Assembly (NCBI RefSeq): GCF_900105395.1
Contig: NZ_LT629775.1
Span: 3,370,001-3,434,000 of the forward strand
Origin: Streptomyces sp. TLI_053
Lineage (GTDB): Bacteria > Actinomycetota > Actinomycetes > Streptomycetales > Streptomycetaceae
Direction of reading: 5' to 3'
Length of the DNA stretch: 64,000 nt
Part shown: positions 17,382-26,337 of the stretch, one piece after another
How the letters are laid out: every line of letters starts with the position of its first letter
How positions within the stretch are numbered: position 1 is the stretch's first letter
Program-made: the position numbers and the translations under genes
Notes under the pieces: generated by a model
The model's input: only the letters and a program-made list of their open reading frames with translations
The model's database searches: none
What the model was told of the DNA's origin: nothing

Positions 17382-18566
17382 TCAGCGGCGGAATTCGAGC
17401 AGCGGCACGAACTGCTCGACCGGGGTCATCGAACCGTGCAGGCCGATCATCGCGGACTCGCCGGGCTCGTTGCGGGAGGCGACGACGGCGATGTCGTCGC
17501 GGGCGGCGGCGACCACGTCGCCGATCCGGTGGTAGACCCGGTCGTCCACCGCGGGGCCGAACCAGCCGGCCTCGATCGCCTGGTCCCTGGTGGCCACCCA
17601 CATCCGGTCGCCGAGCACCTCGCTCCAGACCGTGTGGACGTCGGCGGCGGCTCCGGGGACGGCGTAGACGTGGCGGGCGCGGCCCTCGCCGCCGAGCAGC
17701 GCGACGCCGGCGCCGAGCTCCCAGTCCTCGTCGAAGTCGATCCGGTCCTCGGGGGCGATGTCGATCATGCCGTGGTCGGCGGTGACGTACATGACCGAGC
17801 GCGGGGGCAGCTGTTCGGCGAGCCGGCGGGCCAGCCGGTCGACCGCGTCCAGGGTCATCCGCCACTCGTCCGAGTCCACCCCGAAGCGGTGGCCCGCGCC
17901 GTCGAGTTCGCTGACGTACGTGTAGACGAGCGCGCGGTCGTGCTCGGCGAGCCAGGCGGCGGCCCGGTCCATCCGCTCCTCGCCGGTGGTGCGGCCGAGG
18001 AAGGTGCCGCCGGAGAGCGCGACCCGGGTGAGCGGGGTCTGCGCGAACAGCGGGGAGGACACCTGGGCGGTGGCCACCCCGGCGGCGTGCACCTGCTGGA
18101 AGACGGTGGGGTACGGCTGCCAGCCGGCCGGATCGGTCGGCGGCTGCCAGCGCAGCTGGTTCATCAGGTGCCCGGCGCCGGGCACCGCCACCGTGTAGCC
18201 GGCCAGGCCGTGCAGACCGGGCGGGGTGCCGGTGCCGACCGAGGCCAGCGAGGTGGCGGTGGTGGACGGGAAACCCGCCGTCAGCGGGCGGCCGGTGCCG
18301 CCGAGCGAGCCGGCCGTCAGCGAGGAGAGGAACGGCGCGTACTCGGGATGGCGCAGCAGCAGCTCCCACCCGAGGCCGTCGACCAGGAAGACCACCGCCC
18401 GGTCGGCGGGCGCGAGCGGCAGCGCGGCGCCGAAGCCGGGCACGCCGAGGCCGGCCGCCACCGAGGGCAGCAGATCGCAGAGCGAGCCGCTGCCGTAGGG
18501 CGGCGCGGGCGCGGTGGCGGGGTCGAGGAGCTCGAAGGCGTCGTGGCCGTCGGGGGCGAAGGGCAT
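17382..18566 (-). CDS. alkaline phosphatase superfamily / nucleotide pyrophosphatase-like
   Basis: A 394-residue cytoplasmic protein of the type I phosphodiesterase/nucleotide pyrophosphatase fold. Metal and nucleophile positions are visible: VVFLVDGLGWELL (first metal Asp), AGFPSTTATSLASVG (Thr nucleophile region), YVSELDGAGHRFG and VTADHGMIDI. There is no signal peptide. It likely hydrolyses a phosphodiester or phosphonate; the substrate is unknown. Start ATG 18566 was chosen since the frame above it is a GC-rich repeat tract. It lies just upstream of tdk. Confidence 0.8.
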   Translation of the reverse strand: MPFAPDGHDAFELLDPATAPAPPYGSGSLCDLLPSVAAGLGVPGFGAALPLAPADRAVVFLVDGLGWELLLRHPEYAPFLSSLTAGSLGGTGRPLTAGFPSTTATSLASVGTGTPPGLHGLAGYTVAVPGAGHLMNQLRWQPPTDPAGWQPYPTVFQQVHAAGVATAQVSSPLFAQTPLTRVALSGGTFLGRTTGEERMDRAAAWLAEHDRALVYTYVSELDGAGHRFGVDSDEWRMTLDAVDRLARRLAEQLPPRSVMYVTADHGMIDIAPEDRIDFDEDWELGAGVALLGGEGRARHVYAVPGAAADVHTVWSEVLGDRMWVATRDQAIEAGWFGPAVDDRVYHRIGDVVAAARDDIAVVASRNEPGESAMIGLHGSMTPVEQFVPLLEFRR

Positions 18567-18733
18567 GGTGGCGGGGGTGGCTTCCTGGCTGGCCGGCGCG
18601 GTCCGGACCCGTGGCGGGCGGTGTCCGGACGGCGGCGGGTCGGCGGCGGTCGGCGCGCGACCGTGCGGGTCGGCGCCGGTCGGCGCGGTGGGGGCGGGTC
18701 GGCGCGGGTCTGTGCGGCTCGTCCGGGGCGGGG
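18567..18733. repeat. Degenerate GTCGGCGC repeats
   Basis: The gap between the phosphodiesterase-like and DUF5998 genes is made largely of imperfect copies of GGGTCGGCGC and GGTCGGCG (clear around 18640-18710). No gene is seen here. The repeats resemble slippage products and may contribute hairpins that separate the two transcripts. Confidence 0.45.
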
Positions 18734-19333
18734 TCAGACCCGGGGGCCGCTGGTGACGGTCGCCTCGGAGAGGGCACGGGCGAAGACCAGGGCCTGGGCC
18801 ACCGTCTCCGGTCCGTCGCCGGCCTCGCTGACCCGCAGGGAGAGGTCGTCGGCGGTGGCGGAGCCGGTGTAGCCGTGGTCCGCCTCGCAGTTCGGGTCGG
18901 AGCAGCCGGCCGGTTCGAGGTCGAGCCGCTGGACCGCGCCCCAGCCGATGGTCAGCACCACCTCGCGGGGCAGCGTGCCCGGGGTGTAGGTCTCCGGGTT
19001 GGCGACCATCCGGCTGACCACCACGGAGTTGATCCGGTCCAGCCGGACGCTCTCGGTGGAGGTGGTGGCGAGCGGGACGGCGGGGCTGCTCCCGTCCCCG
19101 GTCTGCTCGTCGGTGTGGCTGACCACGAAACGGGTCGGGGTCAGGACCAGGACGGTGACGTGCCGACGCACCTCGTTGGCGTCGAAGGTGGTCTCCTGGT
19201 GCACCAGGTAGGAGCTGATCGGCTCGGGACCCACCGCGGACTCGACCGCCTCGGACACCAGGGCCGGGTAGTAGCCGCTGCGCTCGATCGCGGAACGCAG
19301 GTCCTGTGTGGTGGTGGTACCGGTCTTCGCCAT
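18734..19333 (-). CDS. DUF5998 family protein
   Basis: A 199-residue soluble protein with KTGTTTTQDLRSAIERSGYYP at the start region, then HQETTFDANEVRRHVTVLVL and LRVSEAGDGPETVAQALVFA at the end. The sequence matches the actinobacterial DUF5998 family; a CSDPNCEADHGY segment holds two cysteines. ATG 19333 has TGGAG upstream; an upstream in-frame ATG exists but lacks a ribosome site. Function unknown. It is the first gene of a possible leftward group with the phosphodiesterase-like gene. Confidence 0.7.
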   Translation of the reverse strand: MAKTGTTTTQDLRSAIERSGYYPALVSEAVESAVGPEPISSYLVHQETTFDANEVRRHVTVLVLTPTRFVVSHTDEQTGDGSSPAVPLATTSTESVRLDRINSVVVSRMVANPETYTPGTLPREVVLTIGWGAVQRLDLEPAGCSDPNCEADHGYTGSATADDLSLRVSEAGDGPETVAQALVFARALSEATVTSGPRV

Positions 19334-19425
19334 AACTCCATCCTGGCATGGTCCGCCGACGAAGCGGGCGGTGCGGCGCCGAGCTTCGGACAACGGCGCC
19401 CGGGTCCGGACGCAACCAAGGAAGG

Positions 19426-22356
19426 TTACAGCGTGCTCATGGCGCGCGGGCCCAGACTGCGGACCGGCAGGGGCGCGATGCGTACGCGCGCCCCCAGGAT
19501 CGCCAGTCCGTGCGGGGCGACGACCACCGGTTCGAGGTCGACCGAGGCGACCTCGGGCAGGTCGTCCACCAGCCGGGACACCCGCAGCAGCAGTTCCTCC
19601 AGGGCGTCGGTGTCGACCGCCTCGGCGCCCCGCCAGCCGAACAGCAGCGGGGCCGCCCGCACCTCGCGGACGAGCGAGGCGACGTCCTGGTCGGTGGCCG
19701 GAACCAGTCGGTGGGCGACGTCGCCCAGCAGTTCGGCGGGGGCGCCGGCCAGACCGAAGGACAGGATCGCGCCGACCGCCGGGTCGACGGTGGCGCCGAT
19801 CACGGTGTCCACGCCGCGGGGGGCGAGCCGCTGGACCACCAGCGCGGCCTGGGCGGCGCCGCCGAGCAGCTCGTCCAGCTCGCGGTGCGCGTGCCGCAGT
19901 CCGGCCTCACCGGTCAGGTCGAGCCGGACGCTGCCGAGGTCGGGGCGGTGGCGCAGGTGCGGGGCGGTGGCCTTGAGCGCGACCGGGTAGCCGAGGGCCG
20001 CGGCGGCCCGCACCGCGCTCTCCTCGTCCGGGGCGGGCAGGGTCGGCGAGACGTCGATGCCGTAGCGGCCGAGCAGCGCGGCCGCCTCGGGGTCGGGCAG
20101 GGTGATCCGCGCCCCGCCGGGCTGGGTGCGGGCGGCGACCGCGGGGCGGGTGGCGAGCGCGGCGTCGACCAGGGCGCGGGCGCCCGCCTCGTCGATGCCC
20201 TCGAGCTCGGGGACCCTGGCGGTCTCCTCGGCCTCGGCCATCCGGCGGCGCCAGTCGGCGTAGTGGACGGCGTGCGCGAGGGCCCGGACCGCCCGCTCGG
20301 GGGCGGGGTAGGAGGGGATGCCACCGGGGCGCAGCCGGTCCGGCAGGTCGGTCAGGGCCAGGTGGGCGAGGAGCAGCGGCTTGCCGGCGGCCCGGGCGCG
20401 CTCGCCGGCGGCGAGCAGGGCGGCGGCGATCTCCGGATCGTCGGACCCCACCTCGGGGCCGGCCCCGGGACCGTCCGGGCCGGCGGGGCGGCCGGCCGGG
20501 CGGGCGCCCCAGGACTGGCTGCCGATCGGCGGGATGGCGACGGCGATCACCGCGTCCACCCCGGGATCGGTGAGCGCGGTGTCCAGGGCGATCCGGAAGT
20601 TCTCACCGGTGGCGGCGGTGGTGAGGTCGACGGGGGTGCGCGGGCGCAGGCCGGCGGAGAGGCAGGCGTCGTGGGTGAGCAGGCCGAGGGAGTCGGAGTT
20701 GCCGACCACCGCGACCCGGTCGCCGGGCGGCAGCGGCTGGTGGGCGAGCAGGTCGCCGGTGTCGTACAGCTCGGTGATGGTCTCCACCCGGGTGACGCCG
20801 GCCTGCTGGAAGAGGGCGTCGACGGTGGCGTCCCGCAGGCCGGTCGCGGTGGCCGGGACGGCGTGGCCGGGCGGCAGGCTGCCGGTGTGGCGGGCGCCCT
20901 TCACCACGACCACCGGCTTGGCCTGGGCGAGCCGGCGGGCGATCCGGGTGAACTTGCGGGGGTTGCCGAAGGACTCCAGGTAGAGCAGGACGACCTCGGT
21001 GGCCGGGTCCTCGGCCCAGTACTGGAGGAAGTCGTTGCCGGAGACGTCGGCGCGGTTGCCGACCGAGGCGAAGGAGGAGACCCCGAGGCCGCGCCGGTGG
21101 CCGGCCTCCAGCAGGGCGACGCCGATCGCGCCGGACTGGCAGAAGACGCCGAAGGCGCCCCGGGCGGGCAGCACCGGGGCGAGCGAGGCGTTCAGCGGGT
21201 GCTCCGGGTCGGTGGAGATCAGGCCGAAGGCGTTGGGGCCGATCACCCGCATGCCGGCCGCCCGGGCCTGGCGGACCAGGGCGCGCTGGCGGTCGCGGCC
21301 CTCGGGGCCGGTCTCGGCGTAGCCGGCGGTGACCACCACCAGGCCCTGGACGCCGTGCGCGCCGCACTCGGCGACCGCCTGGGGCACGGCCGGGGCGGGC
21401 ACGGCGATCACGGCGAGGTCGACCGGGCCGGGGATCTCCAGGATCGAGCGGTGCACCGGGAGGCCGTCGAGTTCGGTGCCGGGCGGGGCGCTGCGGTTCA
21501 CCGCGTACACCGGGCGGTCGGCGGCGGCGAAACCGCCGAGCAGGTCGCGCAGCAGCGTCCGGCCGACGGTCTGCGGGTTGCGGGAGGTGCCGATCACGGC
21601 CACCGAGCGCGGGGTGAGCAGCCGCTGGACGGAGCGCGCCTCGGCGCGGTGCTCGCGGGCCCGCATGACGGCGAGCGAGGCGGCGGTGGGTTCGAGGTCG
21701 AACTCCAGGTGGACCACGCCGTCGGCGAAGCTGCGGCGCTGGACGTAGCCGGCGTCGGTGAAGACCTTCACCATCTTGCGGTTCTCCGGCAGCACCTCGG
21801 CCTGGAAGCGACGGATGCCGCGTTCCTGGGCGACCGCGGCGATGTGCTCCAGCAGGGCGGAGGCGACGCCCCGGCCCTGGTGGGCGTCCTGGACCAGGAA
21901 GGCGACCTCGGCGTCGGTGCCGGTCTCCGAGGGGCGGCCGTCGGCGTCGATCCGGTCGTAGCGGACGGTGGCGATGAAGCGGTCGCGGACGACGACGGCG
22001 AGGCCGACCCGGTGGACGAAGTCGTGGTGGGTGAAGCGCCGGACGTCCTTGGCGGAGAGCCGGGGGTAGGGCGCGAAGAAGCGGAAGTACTTGGACTGGT
22101 CCGACACCTGTTCGTAGAACTCGACCAGACGGCCCGCGTCCGCCGGGGTGATCGGGCGGATCCGGGCGGTGCCGCCGTCGCGCAGCAGGACGTCGGCCTC
22201 CCAGTGCTGCGGGTAGTCCGGGCCGGTCGGGCCGTGGTCGTGGCGGGCCTCCGTCCGGGCGGGCGTCGGGTCCTGCTCGGGGTGCGGTGCCGCGGAGTCG
22301 TCCACGATCGTCAGGTTATCCGGCGGCGGGCCGAATGGCGCCGGGCGTGCGTTCAC
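19426..22356 (-). CDS. GNAT acetyltransferase fused to acyl-CoA synthetase-like (ADP-forming) domains
   Basis: A 976-residue fusion. Order: GNAT domain (about 50-205, with FLVQDAHQGRGVASALL), CoA-binding Rossmann domain (about 245-345, RSVAVIGTSRNPQTVG), succinyl-CoA-ligase-like domains (about 350-620, including CQSGAIGVALLE and VVKGARHTGS) and a C-terminal ATP-grasp part (about 760-976, ALKATAPHLRHRPDLGSVRL). It acylates lysines of metabolic enzymes such as acyl-CoA synthetases if it works like Streptomyces lividans PatA, which has the same GNAT-first order. Start ATG 22356 is the likely one, although other nearby starts are possible. It is divergent from ptsH. Confidence 0.85.
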   Translation of the reverse strand: MNARPAPFGPPPDNLTIVDDSAAPHPEQDPTPARTEARHDHGPTGPDYPQHWEADVLLRDGGTARIRPITPADAGRLVEFYEQVSDQSKYFRFFAPYPRLSAKDVRRFTHHDFVHRVGLAVVVRDRFIATVRYDRIDADGRPSETGTDAEVAFLVQDAHQGRGVASALLEHIAAVAQERGIRRFQAEVLPENRKMVKVFTDAGYVQRRSFADGVVHLEFDLEPTAASLAVMRAREHRAEARSVQRLLTPRSVAVIGTSRNPQTVGRTLLRDLLGGFAAADRPVYAVNRSAPPGTELDGLPVHRSILEIPGPVDLAVIAVPAPAVPQAVAECGAHGVQGLVVVTAGYAETGPEGRDRQRALVRQARAAGMRVIGPNAFGLISTDPEHPLNASLAPVLPARGAFGVFCQSGAIGVALLEAGHRRGLGVSSFASVGNRADVSGNDFLQYWAEDPATEVVLLYLESFGNPRKFTRIARRLAQAKPVVVVKGARHTGSLPPGHAVPATATGLRDATVDALFQQAGVTRVETITELYDTGDLLAHQPLPPGDRVAVVGNSDSLGLLTHDACLSAGLRPRTPVDLTTAATGENFRIALDTALTDPGVDAVIAVAIPPIGSQSWGARPAGRPAGPDGPGAGPEVGSDDPEIAAALLAAGERARAAGKPLLLAHLALTDLPDRLRPGGIPSYPAPERAVRALAHAVHYADWRRRMAEAEETARVPELEGIDEAGARALVDAALATRPAVAARTQPGGARITLPDPEAAALLGRYGIDVSPTLPAPDEESAVRAAAALGYPVALKATAPHLRHRPDLGSVRLDLTGEAGLRHAHRELDELLGGAAQAALVVQRLAPRGVDTVIGATVDPAVGAILSFGLAGAPAELLGDVAHRLVPATDQDVASLVREVRAAPLLFGWRGAEAVDTDALEELLLRVSRLVDDLPEVASVDLEPVVVAPHGLAILGARVRIAPLPVRSLGPRAMSTL

Positions 22357-22465
22357 GGCAGGGTGGGCAGGGCCTCTGAACGGGGATTATGCGCCGTTTA
22401 TGGCTCTGAAAGAAACAATCACAACTCCCGAACGCGGCGACTCGCAGGGGTCGGCTGCGTGCAAC

Positions 22466-22481
22466 ACTGGTCTAGACAACA
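22466..22481. promoter_or_regulatory. DasR-type operator (dre) upstream of ptsH
   Basis: ACTGGTCTAGACAACA matches the dre consensus (ACTGGTCTAGACCA...) with the diagnostic TGGTCTAGAC core. It lies 54 bp before the ptsH start. DasR is the GntR-family repressor of the N-acetylglucosamine PTS in streptomycetes and is known to control ptsH, so the location fits. Confidence 0.85.
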
Positions 22482-22534
22482 TGGCCGTTCCCCCCATCGC
22501 GGCCATGACCAGCTTCACCGGAAAGGCACGTCTC

Positions 22535-22816
22535 ATGGCCGAGCGCCGCGTCACCATCGGTTGGGCCGAGGGCCTGCACGCCCGTCCCGCCTCCGTCTTC
22601 GTCAAGGCCGTCGCGGCCACCGGCGTGCCGATCACCATCACCAAGCCGGGCGGCAACCCGGTCAACGCCGGCTCCATGCTCGGCCTGCTGGCGCTCGGCG
22701 CGCAGGGCGGCGACGAGGTCGTCCTGGCCTCCGACGCCGAGGGCGCCGACGAGGCCCTGGACCGCCTGGCCGCGCTGGTCCAGCAGGGCCTGGACGAGCT
22801 GCCCGCGGCGGCCTGA
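22535..22816 (+). CDS. ptsH: phosphocarrier protein HPr
   Basis: Small PTS phosphocarrier of 93 residues that passes phosphate from enzyme I to EIIA proteins. The active-site His15 is in GLHARPAS, and the family segment GGNPVNAGSMLGLLALGAQ follows. ATG 22535 has GGAAAGG upstream; further ATGs above it (for example 22505) lack support. It is monocistronic, with a dre operator upstream and a strong terminator downstream. Its control by DasR would tie it to N-acetylglucosamine supply and development. Confidence 0.95.
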   Translation: MAERRVTIGWAEGLHARPASVFVKAVAATGVPITITKPGGNPVNAGSMLGLLALGAQGGDEVVLASDAEGADEALDRLAALVQQGLDELPAAA

Positions 22817-22829
22817 GCCCCGCGGCACC

Positions 22830-22887
22830 GCGCACACGTCCGGAGCCCGGGCCCCGTTGGTCGGGGGGCCCGGGCTCCGGTGTGCGC
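22830..22887. terminator. Large two-stage hairpin after ptsH
   Basis: Inner stem 22840-22855/22865-22880 (CCGGAGCCCGGGCCCC) and outer stem GCGCACA/TGTGCGC (22830-22836/22881-22887) separated by a small bulge. It lies 13 bp after ptsH and 12 bp before the end of the convergent ABC permease gene, so acts for both strands. Confidence 0.85.
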
Positions 22888-22898
22888 GGCGGCGGCCG

Positions 22899-25469
22899 TC
22901 AGCCCGCCGCGATCGCCCGCAGGATGTCCAGCCGGGCCGCCCGGCGGGCCGGCCGCAGACCGGCCACCGCACCCGCCACCAGCCCGGCCACCAGCACCAC
23001 GGACAGCTGGAGCGGCGGGACGGCGAAGCTGCCCGTCCCCTCGGTGTCCGCCGCCCGGACCAGCGCCCAGCCCAGGAACGCCCCCAGGCCCAGGCCGCCG
23101 ATCGTGCCGAACAGCGCCACCAGCACCGACTCCCAGCGCACCATCGCGCGCAGCTGGCTCCGGGTCTGGCCGACCGCCCGCAGCAGGCCCAGCTCCCTGG
23201 TCCGCTCGTGCACCGCCAGGGTCAGCGTGTTGGCGATCCCCAGCAGCGCGATCAGCACCGCCAGCGCCAGCAGTGCGTAGACCACCGAGAGCATGATGTC
23301 GACCACCGAGGCCGAGTCCTTCGCGTACTCCGCCCGGGTCTGCACCTTCGGGTCGCCGAACGGCACCGCCGCCGCCGTCACCGCCGCCTTGCCGGCCGAC
23401 AGCGAGACCCCGTCCTTGAGCGCCACCGCCACCAGCGAGTCGGAGTCCTGGCCCTTGTGCGGGGCCCACGCCTCCCGGGTGACCAGGTAGTCGCCGGCCA
23501 GCTCACTGCCCTGGTACAGCGCCCTCACCGTGAACGGCGTCTCGGTGCCGTCGCTGAACCGCACCGGCACGGTCGTGCCCACCTGCCAGCCCTGCTTCTC
23601 CGCCTCGGACCGGGACACCGCCAGGCCGTCGGTGCCCAGCTGGAGCGAACCGTCCACCCGGCCGAGGTCCACGATCCCGGCCAGCCGGGCCGGGTCGGTG
23701 ACGTCCAGGGTCCGGCCGTGGCCGTCCACCCGCGCCACACCCCGGCCCAGGCCCACGCTCTGCCGCACCTCCGGCAGGGCGGCCACCGCGTCCGCCAGCT
23801 TCGGGCTGAGCGCCCCCGCCCGGAAGCCGCCGGTGGAGACCGCGAGGTCCCCGGCGAAGGTCCGGCTCACCGTGTCGTCCATGGTCGCCTTGATCGAGGC
23901 GCCGAAGACGGTGAACAGCGAGACGACCGTGACCCCGACCATCAGCGCGCTGGCCGTCGCGGCCGTCCGCTTCGGATTGCGGGTCGCGTTGCGCTGCGCC
24001 AGCACACCCGGCATGCCGCGCAGCCTCGGCAGCGGCGCGCCCAGCACCCGCACCACGAAGGTCGCGAAGACCGGACCGAGCACCACCACACCGAGCAGCG
24101 TCGCCACCGCCCCGCCCGCGGTCAGCCCCACCGAGGGGCCGTCCGTGGCGCCGACCACCGTGGCGGCCACCCCGGCCGCGACCATCAGCGCGCCGGCGGT
24201 CCAGCGGACCCGGCCGGCCCGGCCGTCGGCCGCGCCGTCCACCGCCACCGCCCGCATCGCGGCCAGCGGGGCCGTCCGGCCCGCCCGCACCGCCGGCGCG
24301 ACCGCCGAGCCGACCGCCGTGACCGTGCCCACCAGCAGCGGCAGGGCCACCGAGACGGCGCCGATCACCAGGCTGCCGGTCGGCAGGCTGAAGCCGATCA
24401 CCTTGAACAGCGACGTCAGCCCGGCCGCGATCCCGATCCCGCCGAGCACTCCGGCCGCCGAGGCCGCCAGCCCGACCACCACCGCCTCCGCCAGGGTCGC
24501 CCCCAGTACCTGGCCGCGGGCCGCGCCCAGTGCCCGGAGCAGTGCGTTCTCCCTGGTGCGCTGCGCCACCACGATGGCGAAGGTGTTGTGGATGGTGAAG
24601 GTCGCCACCAGCAGCGCGATGCCCGCGAAGACCAGCAGCAGGGTGGTGAACATGGTCAGGAAGCGGCTGGACACCTGCGCGGTGGCCTCCTCCGAGACCT
24701 TCGTCCCGGTCACCGCCTCCAGCCCGGCCGGCAGCTTCGCCGTCAGCGCCTTCACCAGCTCCTGCTGGGAGACGCCGCCCTCGGCCCGGAACTGGATCGA
24801 GGTGGCCTGGCCCTGCCCCTTCGGGGTCAGGTAGCGCTCGGCGTCCGCCAGGGTCAGCCCGGTGTAGGTGTTCTGGCCCATGCCGTCGGCCGAGGCGCCG
24901 AAGGTCGCGATGCCGACGATCGTCACCGGCACCGGGTCGGGGGCGCGCAGGATGGTCGAGTCGCCGATGCCCAGCCCGCCGGCCTTGGCCGCGCCCCGGT
25001 TGATCACCGCCTCCCCCGGCTGCTGCGGCGCCCGGCCCTCGGCCAGCCGGTACGGGTTGAGCCCGCTGTCCGGCTGCCAGTAACCGGCCAGCGTGGGCGG
25101 CCCCTGGCCGCCCACCGCCTTGCCGTTCTTGCCGATCAGCTGGCCGGAGCCCTGGATGGCCGGCTCGGCCGCCGCGACCCCGGGCACCTGGCGCAGCTGG
25201 TCCGCCAGCGCGAGGTCCACCGGGGCGCGGACGCCGCCGAAGGTGTTCTCGGTGTCCATCACGTCGGCGCTGCGCACCACCGCGTCGGTGCCGCGGTTGG
25301 CATCGGCGAAGAGGGAGTCGAAGCTCCCGCGCAGGGTGTCGCCGAGCACCAGGGTGCCGGTCAGGAAGCTCACCCCGAGCAGGATCGCGGTGAACGTCCC
25401 GGCCAGCCGGCGCTTGTGCGCGGCCAGCGAGCGCAGACTGATCCGAAGGGTGGCGGTGGTACTGCTCAT
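22899..25469 (-). CDS. FtsX-like ABC transporter permease (MacB/LolE type)
   Basis: An 856-residue permease. A single N-terminal TM (about 17-40, RLAGTFTAILLGVSFLTG) precedes a large extracytoplasmic domain. Three TMs around 255-385 follow, then a second unit with its own TM (about 455), periplasm-like domain and three terminal TMs (about 720-850). Both FtsX domains are visible. Start ATG 25469 has GAGGTGG upstream. Together with the ATPase gene upstream it forms an exporter for lipids, peptides or drugs; the substrate is unknown. Expression may depend on the downstream two-component system genes of the same group. Confidence 0.85.
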   Translation of the reverse strand: MSSTTATLRISLRSLAAHKRRLAGTFTAILLGVSFLTGTLVLGDTLRGSFDSLFADANRGTDAVVRSADVMDTENTFGGVRAPVDLALADQLRQVPGVAAAEPAIQGSGQLIGKNGKAVGGQGPPTLAGYWQPDSGLNPYRLAEGRAPQQPGEAVINRGAAKAGGLGIGDSTILRAPDPVPVTIVGIATFGASADGMGQNTYTGLTLADAERYLTPKGQGQATSIQFRAEGGVSQQELVKALTAKLPAGLEAVTGTKVSEEATAQVSSRFLTMFTTLLLVFAGIALLVATFTIHNTFAIVVAQRTRENALLRALGAARGQVLGATLAEAVVVGLAASAAGVLGGIGIAAGLTSLFKVIGFSLPTGSLVIGAVSVALPLLVGTVTAVGSAVAPAVRAGRTAPLAAMRAVAVDGAADGRAGRVRWTAGALMVAAGVAATVVGATDGPSVGLTAGGAVATLLGVVVLGPVFATFVVRVLGAPLPRLRGMPGVLAQRNATRNPKRTAATASALMVGVTVVSLFTVFGASIKATMDDTVSRTFAGDLAVSTGGFRAGALSPKLADAVAALPEVRQSVGLGRGVARVDGHGRTLDVTDPARLAGIVDLGRVDGSLQLGTDGLAVSRSEAEKQGWQVGTTVPVRFSDGTETPFTVRALYQGSELAGDYLVTREAWAPHKGQDSDSLVAVALKDGVSLSAGKAAVTAAAVPFGDPKVQTRAEYAKDSASVVDIMLSVVYALLALAVLIALLGIANTLTLAVHERTRELGLLRAVGQTRSQLRAMVRWESVLVALFGTIGGLGLGAFLGWALVRAADTEGTGSFAVPPLQLSVVLVAGLVAGAVAGLRPARRAARLDILRAIAAG

Positions 25470-25546
25470 GCGTCCACCTCGCGGCGCTCGGCAGGCGCTT
25501 CGCCCAATGCGCACCCCACGATGATTCGCTCGCTCCGCTCGCTCAT
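25466..25546 (-). CDS. 26-codon mini-ORF bridging the two ABC genes
   Basis: Reads MSERSERIIVGCALGEAP and ends REVDA. Its ATG overlaps the TGA of the ATPase gene (ATGA at 25543-25546) and its TGA overlaps the ATG of the permease gene (25466-25469). Every base of the gap is therefore open frame, joining the two genes by double ATGA coupling. The peptide begins with a serine-glutamate-arginine repeat that I recognise as a dispersed short element in actinomycetes. It may be just a ribosome relay and not a functional peptide. Confidence 0.4.
   Translation of the reverse strand: MSERSERIIVGCALGEAPAERREVDA
25521..25546 (-). repeat. GAGCGAGCGGAGCGAGCG dispersed short repeat
   Basis: Read on the minus strand, ATGAGCGAGCGGAGCGAGCG followed by AATCAT. 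Near-identical tracts are, to my knowledge, common in actinomycete genomes at gene boundaries, encoding Ser-Glu-Arg-Ser-Glu-Arg. Here it starts exactly at the ATPase stop. Its copy number could not be counted from one window. Confidence 0.45.
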
Positions 25547-26337
25547 GACCCCGCGCCTCCCCGGCCCGCCGCGGGGGCACGGTCGAAGTCCTTCATCCGG
25601 TCCAGCACCCCGGCCGGGGTGGGCCGCTCCATCCGGTCCACCAGCCGGCCGTCGGCGAGGAACACCACCTCGTCCGCGTAACCGGCGGCGGTCGGGTCGT
25701 GGGTGACCATGACCACCGTCTGGCCCATCTCGTCCACCGCGCGGCGCATCAGCTCCAGCACCTCGGCGCCCGTCCGGGAGTCCAGATTGCCGGTCGGCTC
25801 GTCCGCGAAGACCACCTCCGGACGGCCGGCCAGCGCCCGGGCCAGCGCGACCCGCTGCTGCTGGCCGCCCGACAGCTCGGTCGGCCGGTGCTCCAGCCGT
25901 TCCCGCAGGCCGACCGCGTCGATCAGGGTCTCCACCCACTCCCGGTCCACCTCGCCGCCGGCCAGGTCGACCGGCAGCGTGATGTTCTCCCGGGCGGTCA
26001 GCACCGGAACCAGGTTGAAGGACTGGAAGACGAAGCCGATCCGCTCCCGGCGCAGCAGGGTCAGCCTGCGGTCGTTGAGGTTCTCCAGCTCGGTGTCACC
26101 GATCATCGCGGTGCCGGCGGTCAGCCGGTCCAGCCCCGCCGCGCAGTGCAGCAGGGTGGACTTGCCGGAGCCGGACGGGCCCATGATCGCGGTGAGCCGG
26201 CCGGCCGGGAAGCCGACGGTCACGTGGTCCAGGGCGCGCACCTCGGTGCGGCCGATGCCGTAGACCTTGACCGCGTCGGCCACCCGGGCGGCCATCCGGT
26301 CGGTCCCGACCAGTTCGAGGGTCGGCGAGGTGGTCAC
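25543..26337 (-). CDS. ABC transporter ATP-binding protein (MacB/LolD type)
   Basis: A 264-residue ATPase: Walker A GPSGSGKST (53-61), Q-loop FVFQSFNLVP, signature LSGGQQQRVALARAL, Walker B EVVFADEPTGN and H-loop VTHDP. The FQSFNL region and LDRLTAG are typical of the LolD/MacB class that energises FtsX-type permeases. GTG 26337 overlaps the TGA of the SHOCT gene in GTGA, so translation is coupled. It pairs with the permease to the left, the 26-codon ORF lying in between. Confidence 0.92.
   Translation of the reverse strand: MTTSPTLELVGTDRMAARVADAVKVYGIGRTEVRALDHVTVGFPAGRLTAIMGPSGSGKSTLLHCAAGLDRLTAGTAMIGDTELENLNDRRLTLLRRERIGFVFQSFNLVPVLTARENITLPVDLAGGEVDREWVETLIDAVGLRERLEHRPTELSGGQQQRVALARALAGRPEVVFADEPTGNLDSRTGAEVLELMRRAVDEMGQTVVMVTHDPTAAGYADEVVFLADGRLVDRMERPTPAGVLDRMKDFDRAPAAGRGGAGS

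Noticed and set aside
22857..25706. 949-residue + strand open frame opposite the ABC permease
   Set aside because: Arg/Gln/His-rich shadow; the minus-strand frame has clear FtsX features.
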